NCBI GenBank assembly: GCA_963746175.1
Contig: CAVVAH010000001.1
Span: 806,001-870,000, forward strand
Reading direction: 5' to 3'
Origin: CAVVAH01 sp963746175
GTDB taxonomy: Bacteria; Actinomycetota; Actinomycetes; JACCUZ01
Length of the DNA: 64,000 bases
Positions 31,905-39,630 of this stretch are shown one piece after another; within the stretch, counting starts at the first letter, position 1, and each line of letters opens with the position of its first letter. The position numbers and the translations under genes are program-made. The notes under the pieces are model-generated. The model was not told the DNA's origin. It did no database searches and saw only the letters and a program-made list of their open reading frames with translations.

Positions 31905-31968
31905 GTCTCGACGGTAGGTGCGACCCGGGACACAACTCTCGCCGTAGTTCCGGCGGGATCGCCGGCCG

Positions 31969-31996
31969 GGAAGACGTTTCCGCGGAAACGTCTTCC
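31969..31996. repeat. 28-bp perfect palindrome
   Basis: The half-site GGAAGACGTTTCCG (31969-31982) is followed at once by its exact reverse complement (31983-31996). It lies between the HNH gene and TIGR02234. It may be an operator, a terminator hairpin or the edge of the HNH insertion. Confidence 0.7.
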
Positions 31997-32013
31997 GCCG
32001 GACTCCCGCCAGG

Positions 32014-32539
32014 TCAGGCGGTCGGGTCCTCGCCGCGGTCCAGGGCGTCCCAGGTGTCCCGCGGCGTCCCGGTCGGCCCGCGCCGGCCGGGCGTCGTAGC
32101 GGCCCCGCGGCTGCGGCCAGCGGCGGGCGCGCAGCAGGACGAGCAGCCCGCCGAGCGCGACGGGGACCGCACCGAGCACCGCGTGCCAGCGGACCGGCGA
32201 CAGCCCGACGGCGACCAGGGCCGCCGCCACGCCGACGAGCGCGGCGCCGAGCACCAGCCGGGCCCGGTTGCGGACGAGGAGCACCGCACCTCCACCCGCC
32301 AGCGCGACCAGGGCGAGTGCCGCCGGACCGGAGCTGCCGGTGCCGGTGCCGGAGGCGGTCGGGACGCCGGGGGTCGTCCCGGAGCTGCGGCCGCCGCCGA
32401 GCAGCGCGACGGCGGCACCGAGCGCGACCAGCGCGACCGCCAGGGCGAGCTCGCGCCGACCCCGCCCCGTCGCCTGCGCCGGGCCGTCCGGTCGGTCCGG
32501 GTCCGGCTGCTCCGGATGCTCCGGTCCGTTCGGCGTCAC
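32014..32539 (-). CDS. TIGR02234 family tryptophan-associated membrane protein, apparent frameshift near the C-terminus
   Basis: A membrane protein of about 174 residues with four hydrophobic segments, beginning VTPNGPEHPEQPDPDRPD at GTG 32539, 4 bases before the trpE stop. Members of this family lie next to trpE and end in a W-x-A-L-D-R-G-E-D-P-T motif. Here that ending (DTWDALDRGEDPTA, stop at 32014) is in a different frame from the membrane part, and removing one base between about 32061 and 32105 joins them. Without correction the frame runs on into the HNH region. Its role in tryptophan synthesis is unknown. Confidence 0.8.
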
Positions 32540-32543
32540 GACG

Positions 32544-34064
32544 TCACGGCGCCGCACGCAGCGACTGCGCGGCGGCCACGGCGCGGAGCACCGCCATCGC
32601 CTTGTTGCGGCACTCCGCGTCCTCGGCGGCCGGGTCCGAGTCGGCGACGATGCCCGCGCCGGCCTGCACGTACGCCACGCCGTCGCGGAGGTACGCGGTG
32701 CGGATGGCGATGGCGGTGTCGGCGTCGCCGGCGAAGTCCAGGTAGCCGACGCACCCGCCGTACACACCGCGCCGGGTGGGCTCCAGCTCCTCGATGAGCT
32801 CCATCGCCCGGGGCTTCGGGGCACCGGACAGCGTGCCGGCCGGGAAGCAGGACGTGAGGACGTCGAAGGCAGTGCGCCCGTCGGCGACCTCGCCGACGAC
32901 GGTGCTCACGATGTGCATCACGTGGCTGAACCGCTCGACCGACATGAAGTCGACGACCTCGACGCTGCCCGCCGCGCAGACCCGGCCGAGGTCGTTGCGG
33001 CCGAGGTCGACGAGCATCAGGTGCTCGGCGCGTTCCTTCGGGTCCGCGAGAAGGTCAGCGGCCAGCGCGGCGTCCTTTTGGGGAGTGCTGCCTCGAGGCC
33101 GGGTGCCGGCGATCGGGTGCATCATCGCCCGCCCGCTGCTGACCTTGACGAGGGCCTCGGGGCTGGAGCCCACGACGTCGAAGCCGTCGAAGCGGAACAG
33201 GTACATGTACGGGCTGGGGTTGGTGGCCCGCAGCATCCGGTAGACGTCGAGCGCGTCGGCGTCGTTGCGCATCGAGAAGCGCTGGCTGACGACGACCTGG
33301 AACGCCTCGCCGGCCTTGATCTCCTCCTTGGCCCGGTCGACGGCGGCGCGGTAGTCCTCGCTGGTGCGGCCACGGTCGTACGCCGGCTCGGCCGACCCGA
33401 CACGTGCGACCGCGGCGGCGGCCGGCGCCCCGAGCTCGGCGGTCATCCGGTCGAGCCGCTCGACGGCGTCCTGGTGCGCCCAGTCGACCCGCTCGTCGGT
33501 GTCGTCGTAGTTGACCGCGTTGGCGATGAGCAGCACCGACCCGTCGGCGTGGTCGAGCACGGCGAGGTCGGTGGCGAGCATCATCGCGAGCTCGGGCACG
33601 TGCAGGTCGTCCGTCGTCAGGATGGGCAGCCGCTCGAGCCGGCGCACGGCGTCGTACCCGATCATCCCGACCAGGCCGCCGGTGAGCGGGGGCAGGCCGG
33701 GGAGCCGCTCGGTGTGCAGCGCCCGGAGGGTGCCGCGCAGCGCGTCGAGTGGGTCGCCGTCGGTCGGCACACCCACCGGTGGCTCCCCCAGCCAGTGCGC
33801 CTGCCCGTCGCGCTCGGTCAACGTGGCGTGCGAGCGCGCCCCGACGAAGGAGTAGCGCGACCAGACCCCGCCGATCTCGGCCGACTCCAGGAGGAAGGTC
33901 CCGGGCCGGCCGCCCGCGAGCTTGCGGTAGACGCTCAGCGGTGTCTCGGCGTCGGCGAGCAGCCGCCGGGTCACGGGGACGACCCGGCGGTCGCGGGCGA
34001 GCGCGCGGAACGCCGCGAGGTCCGGCGCGTGGTCCGGCGCCTGGTCGCTGGGCATGCGCGCCAT
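32544..34064 (-). CDS. trpE: Anthranilate synthase component I
   Basis: A 506-residue chorismate-using enzyme for the first step of tryptophan synthesis. The chorismate-binding domain carries IAGTRPRGSTPQKDAALAAD, LMLVDLGRNDLGRVCAAGSV and FPAGTLSGAPKPRAMELIEE, all diagnostic. The N-terminal inhibitor-binding element is LLESAEIGGVWSRYSFVG, corresponding to LLES, so feedback inhibition by tryptophan is likely. The start may be ATG 34064 or ATG 34055. The glutaminase subunit trpG is not in the window. Confidence 0.96.
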   Translation of the reverse strand: MARMPSDQAPDHAPDLAAFRALARDRRVVPVTRRLLADAETPLSVYRKLAGGRPGTFLLESAEIGGVWSRYSFVGARSHATLTERDGQAHWLGEPPVGVPTDGDPLDALRGTLRALHTERLPGLPPLTGGLVGMIGYDAVRRLERLPILTTDDLHVPELAMMLATDLAVLDHADGSVLLIANAVNYDDTDERVDWAHQDAVERLDRMTAELGAPAAAAVARVGSAEPAYDRGRTSEDYRAAVDRAKEEIKAGEAFQVVVSQRFSMRNDADALDVYRMLRATNPSPYMYLFRFDGFDVVGSSPEALVKVSSGRAMMHPIAGTRPRGSTPQKDAALAADLLADPKERAEHLMLVDLGRNDLGRVCAAGSVEVVDFMSVERFSHVMHIVSTVVGEVADGRTAFDVLTSCFPAGTLSGAPKPRAMELIEELEPTRRGVYGGCVGYLDFAGDADTAIAIRTAYLRDGVAYVQAGAGIVADSDPAAEDAECRNKAMAVLRAVAAAQSLRAAP

Positions 34065-34099
34065 TGTGCTGGGTGCCGACGGGCCGATGGGCGGCGCGC

Positions 34100-34450
34100 T
34101 CAGGGGCCGAGCAGTCGGTCGGCGTCGAAGCAGGAGCGGTCACCGGTGTGGCAGGCAGCACCGACCTGGTCGACGACGACCAGGAGGGCGTCGCCGTCGC
34201 AGTCCAGCCGGACCTCGCGCACGTGCTGCTCGTGGCCGGACGTGTCGCCCTTGCGCCAGTACTCGCCGCGGCTGCGGCTCCAGTACGTCGCGCGGCCGGT
34301 GGTGAGGGTGCGGTGCAGTGCCTCGTCGTCCATCCAGCCGACCATCAGCACCTCACCGGTGCCGTGCTGCTGGACGACGGCGGCGACCAGGCCCTGCGCG
34401 TCGCGCTTGAGCCTGCTCGCGACCGAGGGGTCGAGTGCGGAACCGGTCAC
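34100..34450 (-). CDS. hisI: Phosphoribosyl-AMP cyclohydrolase
   Basis: A 116-residue metal enzyme for the third step of histidine synthesis. MVGWMDDEALHRTLTTGRAT and YWSRSRGEYWRKGDTSGH are family signatures. LDCDGDALLVVVDQVGAACH holds the Mg- and Zn-binding aspartates and cysteine, and HTGDRSCF ends the site. There is no HisE domain, so it is monofunctional; hisE and hisG must lie elsewhere. The GTG at 34450 is chosen because it precedes the conserved core. It is 35 bases upstream of trpE. Confidence 0.94.
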   Translation of the reverse strand: MTGSALDPSVASRLKRDAQGLVAAVVQQHGTGEVLMVGWMDDEALHRTLTTGRATYWSRSRGEYWRKGDTSGHEQHVREVRLDCDGDALLVVVDQVGAACHTGDRSCFDADRLLGP

Positions 34451-34524
34451 CCGGACATGGTCGCAGCCGGGCGGCCGCCGTGCCGTCGACGTCCGGCGCG
34501 GGGCGGGGGCGGGTCGCAGACGGA

Positions 34525-36321
34525 TCAGGCGCGCTGCTGCGCGGCCCACGACTCGTGCAGGCGGGAGTAGACGCCACCCGCGTCGACCAGGTCGGCGTGC
34601 CGGCCGCGCTCGACGACCCGGCCGGCGTCGAACACCAGCACGTCGTCGGCCGCCTCGGCGGTCGAGAGCCGGTGCGCGATGGTCAGCGCCGTCCGGCCTC
34701 GGGTCAGGCCCTCGAGCGCACGGGCCAGCCGCACCTCGGTGGCCGGGTCGATGGCCGAGGTCGCCTCGTCGAGCACGAGCAGGTCCGGGTCGGCCAGGTA
34801 GGCCCGGGCCAGCGCCACCAGCTGCCGCTCGCCGGCCGACAGCTGCTCGCCGCGCTGCCCGACGTCCGTGACCAGGCCGTGCGGCAGGCCGGCCAGCCAG
34901 TCCATCAGCCCGAGCTCGGTCATCGCCAGCTCGACGTCCTCGTCGGCGGCCGACGGGAGGCCGAAGCGCACGTTGTCGAGGATGCTGCCCTCGAAGAGGA
35001 AGCCGTCCTGCGGGACCATGACGATCCGCGACCGCAGCGACGCGAACGACAGCTCGCGCAGGTCGACGTCGTCGACCAGGACCCTCCCCTCGACCGGGTC
35101 CATCAGCCGGGTGAGCAGCTTCGCGAACGTCGTCTTGCCCGAGCCGGTCTCGCCGACGACCGCGACGCGCGACCGGGGCGCGAGCGCCAGGTCGATGTCG
35201 GCCAGCACCGTCGGGCCACCCGGGTAGGCGAACGACACGTGGTCGAACCGCACGTCGATCGGTCCGCGCGGCAGGGTGCGGCCGGCGTCGCCCGGGTCGG
35301 CGACGTCGGCGGGAGTGTCGAGGACGCCGAGGACGCGGCGCCAGCCGGCGATCGCGTTCTGCGCCTCGTTGAGCACCTCGGTGCCGATCTGCACCGGGCC
35401 GACGAACAGCTGCACCAGGAAGAGGAAGGCCAGGAGCTCGCCGAGGGTCAGCTGCCCGTCGACGCCGAGCAGGACACCGACCACGACGACACCTGCGTTG
35501 GCCAGGCCGGCGACGACCTCGCCGGTCGAGAACGTCAGGGCGACCAGCGCCTGGGCCCGCGTCGCGGCCGACCGGTGCCGGTCGATCGCGCGGTCGATGC
35601 GCCGGCCGGTGCGTTCCTCGATGCCGTACGCCCGGACGGTCGACGCGCCGACCACGGACTCGGAGACCGCGCCGAGCAGGTCGCCCACCCGTTCGCGCAC
35701 GGCGCCGTACGCCCCGGAGACGCGCTTCTGGAAGGAGCGCATCAGCAGGAACAGCGGCAGGAAGCACAGCCAGACCAGGAGCGTGAGCTGCCACGAGTAG
35801 AACGCCATGAGGGCGGTCGCCACCAGCAGCTGGCCGAAGCTGACGATCATCAGCAGGCCGCCCCACTGCATGAACGTGGAGATGGTGTCGACGTCGCTCG
35901 TCACCCGGGAGACCAGCGAGCCGCGTCGCTCGGCGTTCTGGGTGAGTACCGACAGGTCGTGCACGTGCCGGAACGCGCGGACCCGCAGGGTGGCCAGCCC
36001 GCTCTCCGTCGTCCGGAAGAGCCGGACGTTGAGCCGGTACGCGCAGAACGCGGTGCCCAGCACGGCGATACCGGCCAGCAGGACCGCCTCGCGCACCCGC
36101 CCGACGTCGGGTCCCCCCGTCCCGAGGAGCCCGTCGTCGATGGTCTGCTGCACGGCGATGGGCACCAGCACCCGGCCGACCGTGGCGCCCAGGGCCAGCA
36201 GCAGCGTGACCGGCAGCCCCGCGGTGAACTCCGGCGACAGCGCCAGCCCGCGGCGCAACGTGGCCCACGCGGACTGCTGGGTGCGGCCGCTCTCGGTGAT
36301 CGTCGCCATGTCGGCGTCCAC
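34525..36321 (-). CDS. ABC exporter half-transporter with canonical ATPase site
   Basis: A 598-residue half-transporter: six-helix membrane domain (residues about 20-320) and a nucleotide-binding domain. Walker A is VVGETGSGKTTFAKLL, the signature is LSAGERQLVALARAYL, Walker B with catalytic Glu is LLVLDEATSAIDP, and the switch histidine is in TIAHRLST. All catalytic residues are present. The other half (39631-41448) has altered residues, so the two probably form a heterodimeric multidrug- or lipid-type exporter. The start is likely ATG 36309 or the ATG at 36321. Confidence 0.9.
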   Translation of the reverse strand: MDADMATITESGRTQQSAWATLRRGLALSPEFTAGLPVTLLLALGATVGRVLVPIAVQQTIDDGLLGTGGPDVGRVREAVLLAGIAVLGTAFCAYRLNVRLFRTTESGLATLRVRAFRHVHDLSVLTQNAERRGSLVSRVTSDVDTISTFMQWGGLLMIVSFGQLLVATALMAFYSWQLTLLVWLCFLPLFLLMRSFQKRVSGAYGAVRERVGDLLGAVSESVVGASTVRAYGIEERTGRRIDRAIDRHRSAATRAQALVALTFSTGEVVAGLANAGVVVVGVLLGVDGQLTLGELLAFLFLVQLFVGPVQIGTEVLNEAQNAIAGWRRVLGVLDTPADVADPGDAGRTLPRGPIDVRFDHVSFAYPGGPTVLADIDLALAPRSRVAVVGETGSGKTTFAKLLTRLMDPVEGRVLVDDVDLRELSFASLRSRIVMVPQDGFLFEGSILDNVRFGLPSAADEDVELAMTELGLMDWLAGLPHGLVTDVGQRGEQLSAGERQLVALARAYLADPDLLVLDEATSAIDPATEVRLARALEGLTRGRTALTIAHRLSTAEAADDVLVFDAGRVVERGRHADLVDAGGVYSRLHESWAAQQRA

Positions 36322-36453
36322 TCTGCCGCACGCCCCGAGACGGCGCAGGCGGAGGCTGGGCGCAGGTCGTCGCAGGTCGTGGCAGGTCGTCGCAGGTGAC
36401 GTTGACCCCGGCTTGGGACGAATTGGGCACGGCTGTGGCTACCCTGGTGCCCC
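36322..36453. promoter_or_regulatory. Divergent promoter region with four 10-bp repeats
   Basis: This 132-bp gap separates the ABC gene (minus) from the ParA/MinD-like gene (plus). It holds four consecutive 10-base units: CGCAGGTCGT at 36361 and 36371, GGCAGGTCGT at 36381 and CGCAGGTGAC at 36391. The spacing is one helical turn, so a protein could bind all copies on the same face. A TACCCT -10-like box lies near 36439, 15 bases before the ATG. Confidence 0.55.
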
Positions 36454-37902
36454 ATGAGTGGACAGGAAGCGTCCTCCGGACACCGTCGTGGATTGTTCGA
36501 CACCGGGCTGGAGGCCGAGCTCGACAGCTGGCCCGACGCGCCGGAGCCGTCGTGGCTCACCGACGACGACGGCGACGAGTCGTCGACGTCGCACACCCCG
36601 GCGTACGACCTCGGGCCCGGCACCGAGTCGGTCGTGGTCGACCTGACCGGGCCGATGCCGACCCTGTCCGTCCCCGACGAGCTCGACGAGGCGCCCGCCG
36701 ACGAGGTCGTGGCCGCCGTCCCGGTCGAGCCGCCCGCCGACGTACCCGTCAGCCCGTCGCCGGTGGTCGAGCCCCTGATCCCGGCCTTCGAGGCGCCGCC
36801 GCTCGACGTACCGCAGGACGCGCTGCCCGAGGCCCTGCCGCCCGGGCCCGGGCGGGAGGCCGTGGCCGAGGCGGTTGCCGCGACCGAGGTCCCGCCGGCG
36901 CCCCCGCTGCCGGTGGTCCGCGACCAGGTCGAGCCGCCGTCGTTCGCGATCCCCCCGGTGCCGCAGGTGACCGGCCGCAACCAGGCCGAGACCCTGACGG
37001 CGGCCACCGTGCTGCGCTCCCGCAAGGCGCGGCCGCAGTCCGGCTGGCGCAAGACGGTGCTGCACGTCACCGGCGGCCGGATCAACTTCGGCCCCTCGCC
37101 CGCGGATCGCCGGCGCGCCGACCTGGTGAGCCGCGCGCGGACTCCCGTCGTGGGCTGCCACCGGGTCGCGATCATCAGTCTCAAGGGTGGCGTCGGCAAG
37201 ACGACGACGACGGCCGCACTGGGCGCGATGTTCGCGAACCTGCGTGGCGACCGCGTGATCGCCGTCGACGCCAACCCCGACCGCGGCACGCTCATCGAGC
37301 GGGTACCGCGCGAGTCCGGCGCGACGGTGCGCCACCTGCTCGAGTCACGCGACCGCGTCACGCGGTACGGCGACGTGCGCGCGTTCACCTCGCAGTCCTC
37401 GACGCGGCTGGAGGTGCTGGCGTCCGACTCCGACCCCGGCGCCTCGTCCGCCCTGAGCGAGCAGGACTACCGCAACGCCGTCGACACGCTGGAGCGGTTC
37501 TACAACCTCATCCTCACGGACTGCGGCACCGGCCTCCTGCACGACGCGATGCGCGGCGTGCTCGGCCTGGCGTCCTCACTGGTCGTCGTCTCGTCGGCCA
37601 GCCTCGACGGTGCCCGCAGCGCCAGCGCCACCCTCGACTGGCTCGAGGCGCACGGCATGCAGGACATCGCGAAGGACGCGGTCGTCGTCATCTCCTCCGT
37701 GCGGCCAGGCGGCGGCATCGTCGACGTCATGCAGCTCGAGGACCACTTCGCGGCGCGCTGCCGTGCGGTCGTGACGATCCCGTACGACCCGCACCTCGAG
37801 GCCGGCGGCGTCATGGAGCTCGACGAGCTGCACGAGGACACGCTGGACGCGTACAAGGAGCTGGCCGCCGCCGTCGGCGAGGGCTTCGCCGCCCGCCACT
37901 GA
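36454..37902 (+). CDS. MinD/ParA-family ATPase with long acidic Pro-rich N-terminus
   Basis: A 482-residue protein. Residues 1-200 are low-complexity and rich in Pro, Glu, Asp and Val. Residues about 230-480 are a MinD/ParA-like P-loop ATPase. The deviant Walker A is ISLKGGVGKTTTTAALGAMF, with the signature lysine before GG, and VIAVDANPDRGTLIERV follows. LILTDCGTGLLHDAMRGVLG is the switch region. This layout matches actinobacterial MinD-like proteins related to type VII secretion EspI, but no ESX gene is nearby, so chromosome or protein positioning is also possible. It ends at a strong bidirectional hairpin. Confidence 0.8.
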   Translation: MSGQEASSGHRRGLFDTGLEAELDSWPDAPEPSWLTDDDGDESSTSHTPAYDLGPGTESVVVDLTGPMPTLSVPDELDEAPADEVVAAVPVEPPADVPVSPSPVVEPLIPAFEAPPLDVPQDALPEALPPGPGREAVAEAVAATEVPPAPPLPVVRDQVEPPSFAIPPVPQVTGRNQAETLTAATVLRSRKARPQSGWRKTVLHVTGGRINFGPSPADRRRADLVSRARTPVVGCHRVAIISLKGGVGKTTTTAALGAMFANLRGDRVIAVDANPDRGTLIERVPRESGATVRHLLESRDRVTRYGDVRAFTSQSSTRLEVLASDSDPGASSALSEQDYRNAVDTLERFYNLILTDCGTGLLHDAMRGVLGLASSLVVVSSASLDGARSASATLDWLEAHGMQDIAKDAVVVISSVRPGGGIVDVMQLEDHFAARCRAVVTIPYDPHLEAGGVMELDELHEDTLDAYKELAAAVGEGFAARH

Positions 37903-37915
37903 CCGCCCCGGCGAC

Positions 37916-37959
37916 TTGTCAGCCTCTCAACGCCGTACAGAGCGTTGAGAGGCTGACAA
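37916..37959. terminator. 18-bp stem bidirectional hairpin
   Basis: TTGTCAGCCTCTCAACGC (37916-37933) and its exact reverse complement (37942-37959) flank an 8-base loop. It lies between the ends of the convergent ParA-like and PKD genes and probably terminates both. It may also belong to the dispersed palindromes of this genome. Confidence 0.75.
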
Positions 37960-37964
37960 CTCGC

Positions 37965-38678
37965 TTAGCCGCCGACGAGGCCGGCGTGCGCTTCGCGGAC
38001 CGGCACCGGGATCGGGCCGACGGTCTTGGTGATCGCCGGTGCCGGGACGGTGTACGGGCCGCCGCCGTCGATCGTGAACGTGGCGTCCCAGGTCGTCGTG
38101 AGGCTGACGTCGCGGTCGCCTGCTGAGGCGTACGTGTGGCTCACGTCGTCGTTGGGGTAGGCGCCGCCCGGCTTGTCGAAGCCCTGCTCGACCCCGCGGT
38201 CGAACCTCCAGTCCCAGTGCGCGGTCGCCGTCACCACGACGGTGAAGCCGAGCACCTGGAACGGCTCGGTCGTCACCGACTCGGGCTCGCCGGCCGCGAA
38301 GATCGTCGGCAGGTTGACCAGCCCGCCCTGCGCCGGCTGGAACGACGGCGCCGCATCCGGCAGGTAGGTCACCACGACCTCCCGGACCTTGTCGGCGACG
38401 TCAGCCGCCGGCACCGGCCCCTCCCCCGGCCCGAGGCAGATGGTGTCGACCGTTTCCCAGGGCCCGGTCCCGTGCCTGAGGTAGACCGTGAAGAAGATCC
38501 CTGGCGGCGGGCACGCCTGTGCGGCGTTCATGCACATGAAGTCGTCGCCCGGTCCGTTGTTCATGCAGACCGGCGACAAGCTCCACGAACAGTCCGTGCA
38601 GCCAGCGTTCGCGGTGCTCGCCCGGCCCAGCTTGCTGTCGCTGCTGGTGTGCGGCCAGAGGGCCCCTCGCGTCAGCAC
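37965..38678 (-). CDS. Secreted PKD-domain protein, N-terminus interrupted
   Basis: The body (237 residues from GTG 38678) has paired cysteines (CTDCSWSLSPVC, CMNAAQACPPPG), the motif GLVNLPTIFAAGEP, and a C-terminal PKD-like segment with HTYASAGDRDVSLTTTWDA ending in VREAHAGLVGG. This resembles secreted proteins of Nocardioidaceae whose role is unknown. The coding frame stays open up to 38750, where a TGA (38751-38753) blocks it. Beyond the TGA the same frame encodes a signal-peptide core (PLVVAVLVAFVAASLSRPL) that lacks a start codon. So the signal peptide is cut off by a stop and a probable one-base loss. Confidence 0.6.
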   Translation of the reverse strand: MLTRGALWPHTSSDSKLGRASTANAGCTDCSWSLSPVCMNNGPGDDFMCMNAAQACPPPGIFFTVYLRHGTGPWETVDTICLGPGEGPVPAADVADKVREVVVTYLPDAAPSFQPAQGGLVNLPTIFAAGEPESVTTEPFQVLGFTVVVTATAHWDWRFDRGVEQGFDKPGGAYPNDDVSHTYASAGDRDVSLTTTWDATFTIDGGGPYTVPAPAITKTVGPIPVPVREAHAGLVGG

Positions 38679-38849
38679 CCTCTTGTGCTCGTTGTCGTTG
38701 TTCGCCTGCGGCGGCGTGGTGCCTCCCTGGCAATCGCAGCAAGGGACGCATCATCGTCGGCAGAGCGGTCGAGACAGACTGGCCGCCACGAAGGCGACCA
38801 GGACCGCAACGACAAGCGGACGCTGAGCATCCGACGGTCAGCCCAAGAT

Positions 38850-39405
38850 CGACTGCGATTGCCGATGATCCACGGTCCCGACTCCTGCTTCACGAGCGAG
38901 TAGATCCGTGTGCATGTCTGCCGCCGGCAGATCGTTCGACGGAGCCTTCCCGTCGCTGTCGACGATCTTGTATGGCGGCACAGTGTCGTCAACTTCGGCC
39001 AGATCCCGTCGTTGATGTCACGTCGTGCGACCCGGTCGGGTCGACACGTCGTAGACTGCGCGTCCTCGAAGTCTGCCCTCGCCGACTACGCCGGCCGATC
39101 ATCGCGCTGAACTTGCGGCATGGGCAGCGCATGATGTGCTGAGCGTCGCGAGATCGGCTCGACGTCCCCGGTCTGAGCAGCCTGTTGGTCGGCCCGCATA
39201 GTAGGTCGGCATCGGCGGCTTCGATCTGCTGCTCGGGGGTGGTGGCGGAGGGCGACGGCGACGCACTGCTGGTGGACGGGCTGGGGCTGGGGCTCAGGGT
39301 GCTGGGCTGCGGGTCGGAGCTGCCGGAGCACGCGGTGAGACCCGCGACGGTGACCAGGCCGGCGAGCACAGCCGTCCCCCCGCGCAGCGCAGTCCCCGTC
39401 CGCAT
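38850..39405 (-). pseudogene. Lipoprotein gene with several frameshifts
   Basis: ATG 39405 opens a clear lipoprotein: signal MRTGTALRGGTAVLAGLVTV, then lipobox GLTAC, a Ser/Pro linker and TPEQQIEAADAD. After this the family-like text jumps between frames. ADQQAAQTGDVEPISR is in a second frame near 39140-39190, CPCRKFSAMI is back in the first near 39105, and VPPYKIVDSDGKAPSNDL (about 38970-38915) is in another. LVKQESGPWIIGN comes near 38880. Such proteins pair in actinobacteria with the PKD gene that follows. At least three single-base shifts are needed, so the gene is decayed or badly sequenced. Confidence 0.5.
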
Positions 39406-39536
39406 GGCCCGAGAGCATATCCACGCATCCCGCACCCTCCCCTTCGCGAATCCACAGGCCCCGTGACCCCCGTGGCGGGCGAGACCGGCGGTGCCGCCGA
39501 GGCGACCGGGACTACCCGCACCGTCCAGACGAAGAT

Positions 39537-39604
39537 CGTTTGCGACCTGGTTCACGGACACGCCGGGCGCCGTCCCGGCGTGTCGGGGACTCAGGTCGCA
39601 AACG
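39537..39604. repeat. Nested palindromic element, copy A
   Basis: The outer arms CGTTTGCGACCTG (39537-39549) and its exact complement (39592-39604) enclose inner arms GACACGCCGGG (39557-39567) and its exact complement (39574-39584) around a 6-base loop. The same design, with the outer core CGTTTGCGAC and the inner core GACACGC shared, is found at 63680-63748. It lies just upstream of the lipoprotein gene and after the end of the ABC gene. Confidence 0.75.
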
Positions 39605-39630
39605 AGCGGACCCTGGGACGGCGGGAGGGG

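Noticed and set aside
36361..36400. CRISPR array
   Set aside because: The repeat unit is only 10 bp with no spacers, and no cas gene is in the window. No CRISPR-like array was seen elsewhere.
36454..37902. A type VII (ESX) secretion locus suggested by the MinD-like protein
   Set aside because: No EccC, EccD, WXG100 or mycosin-type membrane-anchored partner is adjacent. The subtilase at 14501 is far away and is a free secreted enzyme.
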